Below, piece after piece: positions 15,446 through 24,340 of a stretch of 64,000 nt of DNA; position 1 is the first letter of the stretch; every line of letters starts with the position of its first letter. Made by a program: the position numbers and the translations under genes. The stretch spans positions 1 through 64,000 of the forward strand of contig JAKATG010000032.1 in assembly GCA_021828105.1 (NCBI GenBank), given 5' to 3'. The stretch comes from Taklimakanibacter sp021828105 (GTDB taxonomy: Bacteria > Pseudomonadota > Alphaproteobacteria > Rhizobiales > Aestuariivirgaceae). The notes under the pieces are model-generated. The model worked only from the letters and a program-made list of their open reading frames with translations, was not told where the DNA came from and searched no databases.

Positions 15446-16543
15446 CTAGCGGCGATGCATCACTTGCGGCGTCGCCTCGGGAAGTCTGAGCGCCAGCAGG
15501 CCTTGCCGGCGCAGCGTGTCGAGCCTGGCGAGCTTCTCCGGCAATCGGGCCGGGCGCTCGCCCCATTCCTCGTAGAGCGCCTGCGCATTGCGCAGCAGCC
15601 TTTCGGGCGAATCCCAGGCAGCGAAAGGCGTGGCCTGGAATTTGGCGCTGAGCAGGAGATCGGCAGCCGCCGCATCGGCGCGCCTGCCCTGCCTGCGGCG
15701 GCGATCGAGCTCCTCCTGGATGAGCTCCCAATAAGCGAGCTGCAGCTCGACATCGGCGCGCGTCGCGAGCGGCCCGTGGCCGGCGACGATGACGTCGGCA
15801 TCGAGGCTCAGCACCTTGCGTAAGGCGCCGGTGATGTTGGCGACCGGCCCCGCCCAGACCACCGGCGTTGAGGAGGTGAAGACGATGTCGCCGGCATAGA
15901 GCACTTTCTCGCAAGGGACGAAGATCATCGCATCGCCCGGCGTATGCGCCGGTCCCATTTCCATGAGCACGACGTCGATGCCGTTGAGCGTGATGGTCCT
16001 CTCGCCGGAAAAGCCCTGGTTCGGCGCGACGATATGGATGCCGGTGAAATCGTAAGGCGCCACCATCGCGCTCACATAATGGCCAAGGACGTCGATGCCC
16101 GCCACCGGCAGGATTTTCATCACGCGCGCCGCCCTGGCGAGAAGCTGCATCGTCTTGGGCTCGACATGATGCATATGGCCGATGCAGGCATGGGTGGCGA
16201 TGATCGGCACATTGCCGAAGAGCTGGTTGCCCCAGCAGTGATCGCCATCGGCATGGGTATTGATGACGCTGTCGACCGGCGAGCGCGCCAGAAGGTCGGC
16301 CGCGCCGTCGAGAAATTCATGCGCGCAACGGAGGTCCCAGCCGGTGTCGATCACGATGCTTTTACCGCCGCAGTCGATGAGGCCGAAATTGGTTTCGCCC
16401 CACGAACCGTTCGGCACCATCCAGGCATAGGTCTTGGGACTGAGGCGATAGAGGCCTTCGCGGAATTTCGCGCGTTCGCCGAAGCGCGTCACGTTGCGGT
16501 CGGGGCCGTTGAGCCAGGCAGCCTTGCGCATCGCCTCGCTCAT
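15446..16543 (-). CDS. MBL-fold metallo-hydrolase
   Basis: A 365-residue metallo-beta-lactamase-fold hydrolase. The metal motif THADGDHCWGN lies near residue 97 (pattern HxHxDH with the first His changed: T-H-A-D-G-D-H), with GPAHTPGDAM near residue 200 and AGDIVF and VAGHGP further on. It has no leader peptide, so it is cytoplasmic. It is the last gene of the ligase-kynU-kynA-tetR-FAH-MBL operon and its start overlaps the upstream stop by one base. It may hydrolyse a ring-opened or thioester intermediate; the exact step is not deducible. The family is wide. Confidence 0.82.
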   Translation of the reverse strand: MSEAMRKAAWLNGPDRNVTRFGERAKFREGLYRLSPKTYAWMVPNGSWGETNFGLIDCGGKSIVIDTGWDLRCAHEFLDGAADLLARSPVDSVINTHADGDHCWGNQLFGNVPIIATHACIGHMHHVEPKTMQLLARAARVMKILPVAGIDVLGHYVSAMVAPYDFTGIHIVAPNQGFSGERTITLNGIDVVLMEMGPAHTPGDAMIFVPCEKVLYAGDIVFTSSTPVVWAGPVANITGALRKVLSLDADVIVAGHGPLATRADVELQLAYWELIQEELDRRRRQGRRADAAAADLLLSAKFQATPFAAWDSPERLLRNAQALYEEWGERPARLPEKLARLDTLRRQGLLALRLPEATPQVMHRR

Positions 16544-17433
16544 CAGACGATCCGGTGGACGATCTCGCCCACCTCCTCGATGACGAGCCGCAATTCATCG
16601 CCGCTCTCGAGGAGGCGGCCCGCTTCCAGGCCGGAACCGCCAGGGAGCGTGCCGCTCGCGATCAATTCGCCCGGATGCAGCGGTTCGTCGCGCGAGAGAT
16701 GCGCCAGCACTTCGCCGATGGAATAGCGCATGCCCGCGGAGCCCGGCGTCGAGACGAGTTTGCCATTGATCTCGACGCGGGCCTTGAGTGCATCGATTTT
16801 CGGTAAGATGGCGTCGGCCGTGACCATTGTCGCCGACATGGAGTTCAGGAAATGCTTGCTCTTCTGCGGTCCGAAGCCCGAGCGCATTTCGGCGCGCTGC
16901 ACGTCGCGGGCGGAAAAGTCGTTGACCACGACGAAGCCGCCCACCGCCGCGAGCGCCTCTTGCGGTGTCGCGTTGAGCAAGGGTTTCGCCAGCACCCAGC
17001 CGAGCTCGAGCTCGTAATCGAGCGCCTTTGTGTAGGACGGTATTTTGACCGGCGTGCCGCTTGGCACAATGGTGAGATGATTGCCGAAATAATAGACCGG
17101 TTGCCGGGCGAGGAGCTTCGGCGGCCGGAAGGCGGGAAAGATCGTGCCGGTCAGCTTTTCGTAGAGTGCCGTCACCTGGAACGCCGCCGGCATGAACCGC
17201 CGGACATAGCCGCGCGAGGACTGGACCCAATGATCTTCGTAGAGCAGCACGTCGCGAAAGGAGCGCGGCCCGAAGGGCAGGATCTCCGGCCCTTGCGTGA
17301 GCGGTGGCGGCAAGGCCGTGAGCCAGCCGAGCTGCAACGCCGCGGCCTCGCTTTCGGCCAGTTCGGCCCAGGCGCCATCCCTCTCGATCTGAAGGACGCT
17401 GCCACCTGGCCGATATTCGCGACGTATCTTCAT
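16543..17433 (-). CDS. Fumarylacetoacetate hydrolase family protein
   Basis: A 296-residue FAH-family enzyme with the C-terminal catalytic domain from about residue 95. Metal-binding acidic residues appear in LDYELELGWVL near residue 140 and in VVVNDFSARDVQR near residue 170; the end GDELRLVIEEVGEI is typical. Members cleave or hydrate 2-oxo acids from aromatic-ring catabolism. It overlaps tetR by four bases (ATGA) and the MBL gene by one, so it is translated as part of the kynurenine/anthranilate operon, where it may process a late ring-cleavage product or a side-product. Confidence 0.85.
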   Translation of the reverse strand: MKIRREYRPGGSVLQIERDGAWAELAESEAAALQLGWLTALPPPLTQGPEILPFGPRSFRDVLLYEDHWVQSSRGYVRRFMPAAFQVTALYEKLTGTIFPAFRPPKLLARQPVYYFGNHLTIVPSGTPVKIPSYTKALDYELELGWVLAKPLLNATPQEALAAVGGFVVVNDFSARDVQRAEMRSGFGPQKSKHFLNSMSATMVTADAILPKIDALKARVEINGKLVSTPGSAGMRYSIGEVLAHLSRDEPLHPGELIASGTLPGGSGLEAGRLLESGDELRLVIEEVGEIVHRIV

Positions 17434-18032
17434 TTCACTGTCGGCTTGAGGATGCGTGTCAGGATTTCGCGCAAGACCGGTCCCTGATCGGTTGGATCGA
17501 AATGTGGATCGAGCGCCGCGCGGCCGAAGGCGCCGTCGATCATGGCGGCAATCCAGGTCGCGTGCTTGTTCATGTCGAGCGACGCATCGATCTGGCCGCG
17601 CGCCCCCGCCTTCTTGAGGAGATCCATCAAGGCGGCATTAGCCTCTGCGTCGCGGCGCGCTGCAAGCCGGCCGATCGCCGGATTGCGCATCGCCTCGGCG
17701 AAGATTTCGATGCCGATCTGGCGATGGACCGGTTCAACCACCTTGGCGAGACGTTTTTCCATGAGCTTGCAGATTTCTTCGAAGAGATCCTCGGCCTGGC
17801 TGGCTTTCTCGTGGAGTTCCGCCGTCTCGCGCCGATCCCGCTCGACGATCGCTTCGATGATGGCATTCTTGGTCTTGAAATAGTGGAAGAGATTGCCGGG
17901 GCTCATTTGGGCCTCGGCGCAGATCTCCGCGGTGGTCGTCTTGTGGAATCCGCTCTTGGCAAAGCAGGTGACGGCGGCGTCCAGGATTTGGCGTTTCCTG
18001 GCCTCGTATTTCTGGGAGTCGACTTTTCGCAT
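17430..18032 (-). CDS. TetR/AcrR family transcriptional regulator
   Basis: A 200-residue regulator. The TetR helix-turn-helix is at residues 10-55 (RQILDAAVTCFAKSGFHKTTTAEICAEA quoted in part; MSPGNLFHYFKTKNAII), followed by a helical ligand domain. The ATG at 18032 leaves 14 bp to the kynA stop; a GTG at 18071 would overlap kynA. Being embedded in the kynurenine operon it probably senses a pathway CoA ester or amine and represses this operon. It is one of three candidates (with two MarR proteins) for binding the shared 18-bp dyads. Confidence 0.86.
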   Translation of the reverse strand: MRKVDSQKYEARKRQILDAAVTCFAKSGFHKTTTAEICAEAQMSPGNLFHYFKTKNAIIEAIVERDRRETAELHEKASQAEDLFEEICKLMEKRLAKVVEPVHRQIGIEIFAEAMRNPAIGRLAARRDAEANAALMDLLKKAGARGQIDASLDMNKHATWIAAMIDGAFGRAALDPHFDPTDQGPVLREILTRILKPTVK

Positions 18033-18046
18033 GATCTGCTTGCGGG

Positions 18047-18886
18047 CTAAAGCTCGGTCCGGACGTCCCACAATTCGGGGAACAGCACGACTTCCAGCAT
18101 GCGCCGCAGATAGGCGACGCCGGATGTCCCGCCGGTGCCGCGCTTGAAGCCGATGACGCGCTCGACCGTCGTCACATGATTGAAGCGCCAGCGGCGGAAG
18201 TAATCTTCGAAATCGACCAGCTTCTCGGCGAGCTCATAGAGCTCCCAATATTGCGCCGGATCGCGATAGACCCTGGCCCAGGCCGCCTTGACGCTGTCAT
18301 TGCGCTGATAGGGCTCGGCCTTGTCGCGCTCGAGCACCGTTTCGTCGATGGTGAAGCCGCGCCGCGCCAATATGGCGATGGCTTCATCATAGAGGCTGGG
18401 CTTGCGCCTGATGCCGTCGAGCCAGTCATAGAGCTCTTGCCGGTGCTCATGCGGCTTCAGCATCGCAACATTCTTGTTGCCGGCGAGATATTCGATGGCG
18501 CGATATTGATAGGATTGGAGCCCCGAGGACTGGCCGAGACTCGAGCGGAAATGCGTATATTCGCTGGGCGTCATGGTGCGCAAGACATCCCAGGCGGAAT
18601 TGAGCTGCTCCATGATGCGCGCCACGCGCGCCAGCATCTTGAAAGCGGGCTGCAGATCATCACTGGCAATGGCGCGCGCCGCGGCGCTCAATTCATGGAT
18701 GGCGAGCTTCATCCATAATTCGGAGGTCTGGTGCTGGATGATGAACAAAAGCTCGTCATGCGCCTGCGACAAGGGCTCTTGCGCGTTCAATATCCGGTCG
18801 AGCTTGAGATAGTCGCCATAGGACATCCGGCTCGTGAAATCGGTGAGCGCCCCGTCCTTTTTCGGATCGAAGGGCTCGGTGCTCAT
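18047..18886 (-). CDS. kynA: Tryptophan 2,3-dioxygenase
   Basis: A 279-residue heme dioxygenase that opens the indole ring of L-tryptophan to N-formylkynurenine. Family blocks are clear: MSYGDYLKLDRIL, DELLFIIQHQTSELWMKL (proximal part of the active site), RSSLGQSSGLQSYQYR, and FRRWRFNHVTTVERVIGFKRG ending in GTGGTSG, with the heme-ligand His in NHVTTV. The start at 18886 overlaps the kynU stop (ATGA). The order ligase-kynU-kynA implies tryptophan is funnelled to anthranilate and on to its CoA ester. Confidence 0.95.
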   Translation of the reverse strand: MSTEPFDPKKDGALTDFTSRMSYGDYLKLDRILNAQEPLSQAHDELLFIIQHQTSELWMKLAIHELSAAARAIASDDLQPAFKMLARVARIMEQLNSAWDVLRTMTPSEYTHFRSSLGQSSGLQSYQYRAIEYLAGNKNVAMLKPHEHRQELYDWLDGIRRKPSLYDEAIAILARRGFTIDETVLERDKAEPYQRNDSVKAAWARVYRDPAQYWELYELAEKLVDFEDYFRRWRFNHVTTVERVIGFKRGTGGTSGVAYLRRMLEVVLFPELWDVRTEL

Positions 18887-20118
18887 GTGACTTGGGCCTT
18901 CTTCTTGAAATCGGCGCGGTCCCACAGGCCTTCGGCCAGCACGCGCTCGAGGATGTGGGCGGCGTCCCATACATCGGCGAAGCCGATATAGAGCGGCGTC
19001 AGGCCGAAGCGGATGATGTCGGGCGCGCGGAAGTCGCCGATGACGCCATGGGCGATGAGCGCCTGCATGACGGCATAGCCGTCGGTGCAATGGAACGACA
19101 CCTGGCTGCCGCGCCCCGCGGCGTCACGCGGGCTCGCGAGCTTCAGCCCATGGGAAGCGCAGCGGCCCTCGACTTCGGAAATGAAGAGATTGGCCAGGCG
19201 GACGGACTTGTCGCGCACCGCCTGCATGTCGACGCCGTCCCACACATCGAGGGCGGAATCGAGCGCGATCATCGACAAGACGCCCGGTGTCCCGGCCCTG
19301 AGGCGATCGATGCCTTTGGCCGGGCGATAATCGAGATCGAAAGCGAAAGGTGCCGCATGTCCCATCCAGCCGGCAAGCGACGGCTCGACTCTGTCCTGGA
19401 GATCGGGCCGCACATAGACAAAGGCCGGCGCCCCCGGCCCGCCATTGAGATATTTGTAGCCGCAGCCGACCGCGAAATCGGCATGGCCATCCGTGAGGTC
19501 GACCGGGAAAGCACCGGCCGAATGACAGAGATCCCAGATCGCGAACGCGCCCGCCTGATGCGCCTTGGCTATGAGCTTCTTCATGTCGTGCCGGCGTCCG
19601 GTGCGGTAATCGACCTCGGTGAGCATGAGCACCGCGAGATCGTCGCCGATGGCGCCTTCGACCGATTCCGGCTCAACGATGCGCAATTCCCACGCGCCGC
19701 CCAAGGCCTTGATGACGCCTTGCGCGACATAGAGATCGCTCGGGAAATTGCCGCTGTCCGAGAGGATGACATGGCGCCCCGGCTTCAGCTTGAGCGCCGC
19801 GGTCAGCACTTTCACCAGGTTGATCGAGGTCGAATCCGCAGCGATCACGGTGCCGGGCCTGGCGCCGATGAGCCTGCCGATCCGGTCGCCCAGCGTGCGC
19901 GGCAGATCGAACCAGCCATGCGCGTTCCAGCCGCGAATGAGGCTCTGGCCCCATTCCTCGCTGACCGCGTTGCCCAAGCGCTTCGCCACATGGCGCGGCA
20001 AGGGGCCGAGCGAATTGCCGTCGAGATAGATGGTGTTTTGGGGAATGACGAAGAGCTCACGCCGCGCGCCGAGCGGATCGGCTCGGTCCAGCGCCTCGGC
20101 TTCCTCGCGGGTGATCAT
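18883..20118 (-). CDS. kynU: Kynureninase
   Basis: A 411-residue PLP enzyme that splits kynurenine to anthranilate and alanine. Recognisable blocks: IYLDGNSLGPLP near residue 30, STSINLVKVLTAAL near 95, WDLCHSAGAFPVDL near 195, and the PLP-lysine segment GCGYKYLNGGPGAPAF near 225. It overlaps the ligase gene and kynA by four bases on either side, so the three are tightly coupled. No kynB-type formamidase lies in this operon; see the cyclase-family gene at 42675-43463. Confidence 0.95.
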   Translation of the reverse strand: MITREEAEALDRADPLGARRELFVIPQNTIYLDGNSLGPLPRHVAKRLGNAVSEEWGQSLIRGWNAHGWFDLPRTLGDRIGRLIGARPGTVIAADSTSINLVKVLTAALKLKPGRHVILSDSGNFPSDLYVAQGVIKALGGAWELRIVEPESVEGAIGDDLAVLMLTEVDYRTGRRHDMKKLIAKAHQAGAFAIWDLCHSAGAFPVDLTDGHADFAVGCGYKYLNGGPGAPAFVYVRPDLQDRVEPSLAGWMGHAAPFAFDLDYRPAKGIDRLRAGTPGVLSMIALDSALDVWDGVDMQAVRDKSVRLANLFISEVEGRCASHGLKLASPRDAAGRGSQVSFHCTDGYAVMQALIAHGVIGDFRAPDIIRFGLTPLYIGFADVWDAAHILERVLAEGLWDRADFKKKAQVT

Positions 20119-21737
20119 TTGCGCGCCTCTTCGTCGCGGAGGGCGAAGCGCTGCAATTTGCCGGTCTGGGTCTTGGGCAGCGTGTCGCGGAACTCGATGC
20201 GGCGCGGATATTTGTAGGGCGCGATTTCTCTTTTCACATGGTCCTGCAACGTCTTCACCATTTGCGCATCCCCCTTGTGGCCGGATCTCAGCACGATGAA
20301 GGCCTTGGGCACCATGCCGCGCTCCTCATCGGCAACGCCGACGACCGCACATTCGGCGATCGCCGGATGGGTCAGAAGCGCATTCTCGATCTCGGGTCCG
20401 GAGATGTTATAGCCGGCCGAGATGATCATGTCGTCGGAGCGGGCCTGGTACCAGAAATAGCCCTCTTCATCCTGGGTGAAGGTGTCGCCGGTGATGTTCC
20501 AGCCCTTTTCGACATAGTTGCCCTGGCGCGGATCGTCGAGATAGCGGCAGCCGATCGGACCTTTGACGGCGAGGCGTCCGGGCGTGCCGCGCGGCACCTC
20601 GTTCCCCTCGGAATCGATGATCTTCGCCTGATAGCCCGGCACCGGCAGGCCGGTCGAGCCGGCGCGGATCTTCTCTTCCGGCGCGCCGATGAAGATGTGC
20701 AGCATCTCGGTGGCGCCGATGCCGTCCATGAGCTTGATCCGGGTCGCTTCGTGCCAGGCCTCGTATACCGCCTTGGGCAAAGTCTCGCCGGCCGAGACGC
20801 ATTTGCGCAACGAGCCGCAGGATCCGGGCTTGAGCCTCGCCAGCATGGCGCGATAGGCGGTTGGCGCGGTGAAGGTGACCGTCGCCTTGTGCTGGTCGAT
20901 GGCGGCGATGAGATCGTCCGGTGTCGCCTTTTCGAGGAGGATGGAGGAGGCCCCGACCCGCATCGGGAAGACGACGAGGCCGCCCAGGCCGAAAGTAAAG
21001 GCGAGTGGCGGCGAGCCGATGAACCGGTCGCTGTCTCGGGCCTTGAGCACATGCTTGCCATAGCCGTCGGCGATGAGGAGCACGTCGCGATGGAAATGCA
21101 TCGTGCCCTTGGGCTCGCCCGTCGTGCCCGAGGTGAAGCCGATCAGGCAGACATCGTCCGCCGCCGTATCGAAAGCGGTGAACTCGGGCGAAGCTTTGCG
21201 CATCAAGGCTTCGAGCCCCCGGTCTTCGGGGCTGTTGAAATAGACGATGCGCTGGAGAGCGGGCGCCAGCGTTCTCGCCTTTTCCATTTCCTCGGCGAGC
21301 CTGACGTCGCACAAAGCGAGCGTGATCCAGGCCTTGTTGATCGGGTAGGCGAGCTCCTTGGCGCGCAGCAACGGCATGGTGGCGACGGCGATGCCGCCCG
21401 CTTTCATGACGGCGAGATAGGCGGCGACGAATTGAGGGTTGTTGGCCGAGCGCAGGAGCACGCGGTTGCCGCTCTCGAGGCCGAATTCCTTGACCAGCAC
21501 ATTGGCGATGCGGTTCACGCGCTCCGCCAGCATGCCATAGGTGACGGTCTCGGCTCCGGTGATCAGGCAGGGACGATCTTGCCAGTCTTTGGCGAGCCAG
21601 CGGTCGAGGAGCTCGGTCACGCAATTGAGCCGCTGGGGATAGCGATAGTCGGAAAGCTCGAAGATCAGATCAGGCCATTGCCCAGCCGGCGGCAGATGAT
21701 CGCGGGCGAATGTATCGACATAGGCACTTGGAATCAT
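20115..21737 (-). CDS. 2-aminobenzoate (anthranilate)-CoA ligase-like acyl-CoA synthetase
   Basis: A 540-residue AMP-forming ligase of the benzoate-CoA ligase group. The P-loop-like motif is LIGFTSGTTGEPKGT near residue 170; further motifs are DGIGATEMLHIF near 305, YQARSDDMIISAGYNISGPEIE near 420 and the catalytic Lys segment PKTQTGKLQRFALR at the C-terminus. It is first in the operon with kynU and kynA, so anthranilate from kynureninase is its most likely substrate, giving anthraniloyl-CoA. The start at 21737 follows GAGGA; a shared operator-like dyad lies 51 bp upstream. Other aryl acids cannot be excluded. Confidence 0.87.
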   Translation of the reverse strand: MIPSAYVDTFARDHLPPAGQWPDLIFELSDYRYPQRLNCVTELLDRWLAKDWQDRPCLITGAETVTYGMLAERVNRIANVLVKEFGLESGNRVLLRSANNPQFVAAYLAVMKAGGIAVATMPLLRAKELAYPINKAWITLALCDVRLAEEMEKARTLAPALQRIVYFNSPEDRGLEALMRKASPEFTAFDTAADDVCLIGFTSGTTGEPKGTMHFHRDVLLIADGYGKHVLKARDSDRFIGSPPLAFTFGLGGLVVFPMRVGASSILLEKATPDDLIAAIDQHKATVTFTAPTAYRAMLARLKPGSCGSLRKCVSAGETLPKAVYEAWHEATRIKLMDGIGATEMLHIFIGAPEEKIRAGSTGLPVPGYQAKIIDSEGNEVPRGTPGRLAVKGPIGCRYLDDPRQGNYVEKGWNITGDTFTQDEEGYFWYQARSDDMIISAGYNISGPEIENALLTHPAIAECAVVGVADEERGMVPKAFIVLRSGHKGDAQMVKTLQDHVKREIAPYKYPRRIEFRDTLPKTQTGKLQRFALRDEEARK

Positions 21738-21788
21738 TGCATCCAATCCTCGCGGGTTTAGTGCGAATAATCGCGGCCGCTTCGATAG

Positions 21789-21806
21789 TTTAATTCTAAA
21801 ATAATT
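21789..21806 (+). promoter_or_regulatory. Shared 18-bp dyad, site 1
   Basis: TTTAATTCTAAAATAATT in the 128-bp divergent region between the ligase operon and the LLM monooxygenase gene. It fits the consensus TWTAGRNCTAAAATAATT derived from five sites in this window. The first 12 bases form the dyad TTTA...TAAA. The regulator is unidentified. Confidence 0.6.
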
Positions 21807-21865
21807 GCCTTCAATGTCAATCGCGCTATCATAAACCATAACGATGATCATGGAGGGGACTACCG

Positions 21866-22993
21866 ATGGCCCGCAGGCCCAACCGCATGTTCGACAAGGA
21901 TCAGTTTCTCCTGGGCACATTCGCGTCCAACTGCTCGAGCGGCATGACCGTGACCAAGGTCGAGGAGCGCTGGGACAACAGCTGGGACAACAATCTGAAG
22001 CTGGCGCGGCTCCTCGATCAGGCGGGGATCGACTTCATGCTGCCGATCGCGCGCTGGATCGGCTATGGCGGGGAGACGAACTTCCATCACAATGTGCTGG
22101 AGACGATCACCTGGGCGGCGGGCCTCCTCAGCTCTACACGCGACATCACGGTCTTCGCCACCATCCACACCGCCGCCAATCACCCGGTGGTCGCCGCCAA
22201 GCAGCTCGCCACCATCGATCACATCAGCAATGGCCGCATCGGCATCGGTCTCAATATCGTGGCGGGCTGGAACAAGCCCGAATATGAAGCGCTCGGACTC
22301 ACTCTGCCGGACAAGCATGAGGTGCGCTACGGCTATGCGCAGGAATGGTTCGACATCGTCAAGGCGCTGTGGCGCGAGGACCAGAGTTTTGACTGGGACG
22401 GCACCTATTTCCAATTGAAGCAGGTGCTGGGCGCGCCAAAACCCTTGAGCCCGGTGCCGATCATCAATGCGGCGGGATCCGGCGAAGGGCGAAACTTCGC
22501 CACCCGCAATGCCAATTTCCTGTTCACGCCCGCCATCGATCTCGCCCGCTCGAAGGACGAGATCGCAGAGCTCAAGGCGATGGGAGAGAGCAATGGCCGC
22601 CATATCGACGTGCTCACCTTCTCGCATGTCGTCTGCCGGCCGAAGGAAGAGGACGCCAAGGATTATCTCGAGCACTTCGGCCGCAAGCACGCCGATTGGG
22701 AGGCCGTCGACAATTTGGTGCGCCTGCAATTCGCCCATGCGCAGTCCTTTCCGCATGACCTGCTGGCTTTGATCCGCGACCGCATGGCGGCGGGCCATGG
22801 CGGCTTCCCGCTCGTCGGCACGCCCGAGCACGTGGCGGAAGGCATCATCTCGCTCCATGAAGCGGGCTTCAAAGGCACGACCTTGTCCTTCGTCGACTAT
22901 GTCGAGGAATTCCCCTATTTCCGCGACACCGTTTTGCCGATCCTGGCCGAGCGGGGCCTGCGCCACGCGCATCAGGAGGTCGCCGCGGCGTGA
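21866..22993 (+). CDS. LLM class flavin-dependent oxidoreductase
   Basis: A 375-residue bacterial-luciferase-like TIM-barrel monooxygenase, similar to alkanesulfonate monooxygenase/RutA-type enzymes. Visible features: LLDQAGIDFMLPIARW at residues 48-65, STRDITVFATIHTA near 92, GRIGIGLNIVAGWNKPEYEALG near 130 and GTPEHVAEGI near 315. It needs reduced FMN from a separate reductase. GGAGG precedes the start at short spacing. It is divergent from the anthranilate-ligase operon and shares its operator region, so it may oxygenate a pathway compound or a related heterocycle that feeds the pathway. Substrate unknown. Confidence 0.85.
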   Translation: MARRPNRMFDKDQFLLGTFASNCSSGMTVTKVEERWDNSWDNNLKLARLLDQAGIDFMLPIARWIGYGGETNFHHNVLETITWAAGLLSSTRDITVFATIHTAANHPVVAAKQLATIDHISNGRIGIGLNIVAGWNKPEYEALGLTLPDKHEVRYGYAQEWFDIVKALWREDQSFDWDGTYFQLKQVLGAPKPLSPVPIINAAGSGEGRNFATRNANFLFTPAIDLARSKDEIAELKAMGESNGRHIDVLTFSHVVCRPKEEDAKDYLEHFGRKHADWEAVDNLVRLQFAHAQSFPHDLLALIRDRMAAGHGGFPLVGTPEHVAEGIISLHEAGFKGTTLSFVDYVEEFPYFRDTVLPILAERGLRHAHQEVAAA

Positions 22994-23032
22994 GCGGTTT
23001 GACGGAGCGGAATGGCCGCCATTGGAAATCGC

Positions 23033-23050
23033 TTTAGACTTGAAATAATT
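23033..23050 (+). promoter_or_regulatory. Shared 18-bp dyad, site 2
   Basis: TTTAGACTTGAAATAATT, ending 40 bp ahead of the SDR start codon, in the 97-bp gap after the LLM gene. It matches the five-site consensus at all but a couple of positions. Probable control point of the SDR-MarR-hydratase-dehydrogenase operon. Confidence 0.6.
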
Positions 23051-23090
23051 TCCGTCTCGCCCCTACAATCGCCAAAAGCGAGCGATTGGA

Positions 23091-23831
23091 ATGTCGGAAC
23101 AGAGAGCACTCGTCACAGGCGGCAGCCGGGGCATTGGCCGCGCCATAGCGCTGGCGCTCTCCGCCTCGGGCTATGAGGTGACGATCATGGGCCGCTCGGA
23201 AGAGGCTTTGGCCGGAGCGATCGCCGAAGGCGTGGCGCGGAAATCGCGCGCCGTCGATGTCACGGACGAGGCTGCCTTGCGCCAGGCGGTGGCGGAAACC
23301 GGCCCCTATCACGTGCTGATCAACAATGCCGGAGCGGCCGAATCGGCGCCGCTCGCGGCAACCGACCTCGCCCTCATCCGCCGCATGATGGCGGTCAATG
23401 TGGAGAGCGCTTTCACCGCCTCGCGCGCGGCTCTGCCCGGCATGAAGAAGCTCGGCTCGGGCCGCATCATCAATGTCGCTTCGATCGCCGGCCTCAAGGG
23501 CTATGCCTATGTCTCGGCCTATTGCGCGGCGAAGCATGCCGTCATCGGGATGACGAAGGCGCTGGCGGCCGAGCTCGTCAAGTCGAACATCACCGTCAAC
23601 GCCCTTTGTCCGGGCTACACTGACACCGATCTCATCGCCAATGCGGCCGACGCCATAGCCCAGAAGACCGGTCGCGGCACCGCCGAGGCGATCGACCATT
23701 TTGCCAAGACCAATCCGTCCGGCCGATTGGTCACGCCGGAGGAAGTCGCCAATGCGGCTTTATGGCTCGTCTCCGAGGGCGCCTCTGCCGTGACCGGCCA
23801 GGCGATCACCATCGCCGGAGGTGATCCATGA
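23091..23831 (+). CDS. SDR family NAD(P)-dependent oxidoreductase
   Basis: A 246-residue classical short-chain dehydrogenase. Cofactor motif TGGSRGIG at residues 9-16, NNAG at about 82-85, catalytic Ser in INVASIAGLKG, and YCAAK near 146-150. The acidic/basic residue pattern after the Gly motif does not settle NAD versus NADP. First gene of a five-gene plus-strand operon; its stop overlaps the MarR start (ATGA). It probably oxidises a hydroxyl of an alicyclic CoA ester made by the monooxygenase/reductase encoded at 33.7-36.1 kb. Confidence 0.88.
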   Translation: MSEQRALVTGGSRGIGRAIALALSASGYEVTIMGRSEEALAGAIAEGVARKSRAVDVTDEAALRQAVAETGPYHVLINNAGAAESAPLAATDLALIRRMMAVNVESAFTASRAALPGMKKLGSGRIINVASIAGLKGYAYVSAYCAAKHAVIGMTKALAAELVKSNITVNALCPGYTDTDLIANAADAIAQKTGRGTAEAIDHFAKTNPSGRLVTPEEVANAALWLVSEGASAVTGQAITIAGGDP

Positions 23832-24340
23832 CCGACGAGCCCCTGTGGATCGATGCCGAAACGACGGTCTCGGCAAGGCCCGCCGATCACAAGATGGAGC
23901 TGCGCCTGTGGCTCAGGCTCTTCTCCTGCTCGCGCCTCATCGAGAACGACATCCGCCGCCATCTCAATGGCGAATTCGAATTCAGCCTGCCGCGCTTCGA
24001 CATCTTGGCGCAGCTCGACCGCGCCGATGACGGCCTGGTGCTGGGCGAAGTGTCGAAGCGGCTGATGGTCTCGGCCGGCAATATCACCAGCCTCGTAGAC
24101 GGCCTGGTGAAGTCGGGCCACATCACCCGCACCACCTCGAGCGGCGACCGCCGGGCGCAGGTCATCCGCCTCACCGATAAGGGCCGGCGGGAATTCCGCC
24201 GCATGGCCAAGGTGCACAGCGACTGGATCGCCGCCTATTTCGAGCATATGTCGCAAAAGGACATCGACAGGTTGATGGACCTTCTGGCGGTGCTGAAGGA
24301 GTCGGCGCGCCGCAGCATCATAGCGAAGCAGGATTCATGA
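23828..24340 (+). CDS. MarR family transcriptional regulator 1
   Basis: A 170-residue winged-helix regulator. The MarR core spans residues 55-135: LPRFDILAQLDRADDGLVLG, VSKRLMVSAGNITSLVDGLVKSG and the wing HITRTTSSGDRRAQVIRLTDKG. A near-perfect ribosome site (GGAGGTGATCC) lies inside the SDR coding end. It is co-transcribed with beta-oxidation-type genes, so it is the best-placed candidate to read a CoA-ester intermediate and to bind the 18-bp dyads at 21.8, 23.0, 36.8 and 45.2 kb. Confidence 0.88.
   Translation: MTDEPLWIDAETTVSARPADHKMELRLWLRLFSCSRLIENDIRRHLNGEFEFSLPRFDILAQLDRADDGLVLGEVSKRLMVSAGNITSLVDGLVKSGHITRTTSSGDRRAQVIRLTDKGRREFRRMAKVHSDWIAAYFEHMSQKDIDRLMDLLAVLKESARRSIIAKQDS

Noticed and set aside
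15446..16543. Beta-lactamase resistance gene
   Set aside because: The MBL fold is present but there is no signal peptide, and the gene is embedded in a catabolic operon.
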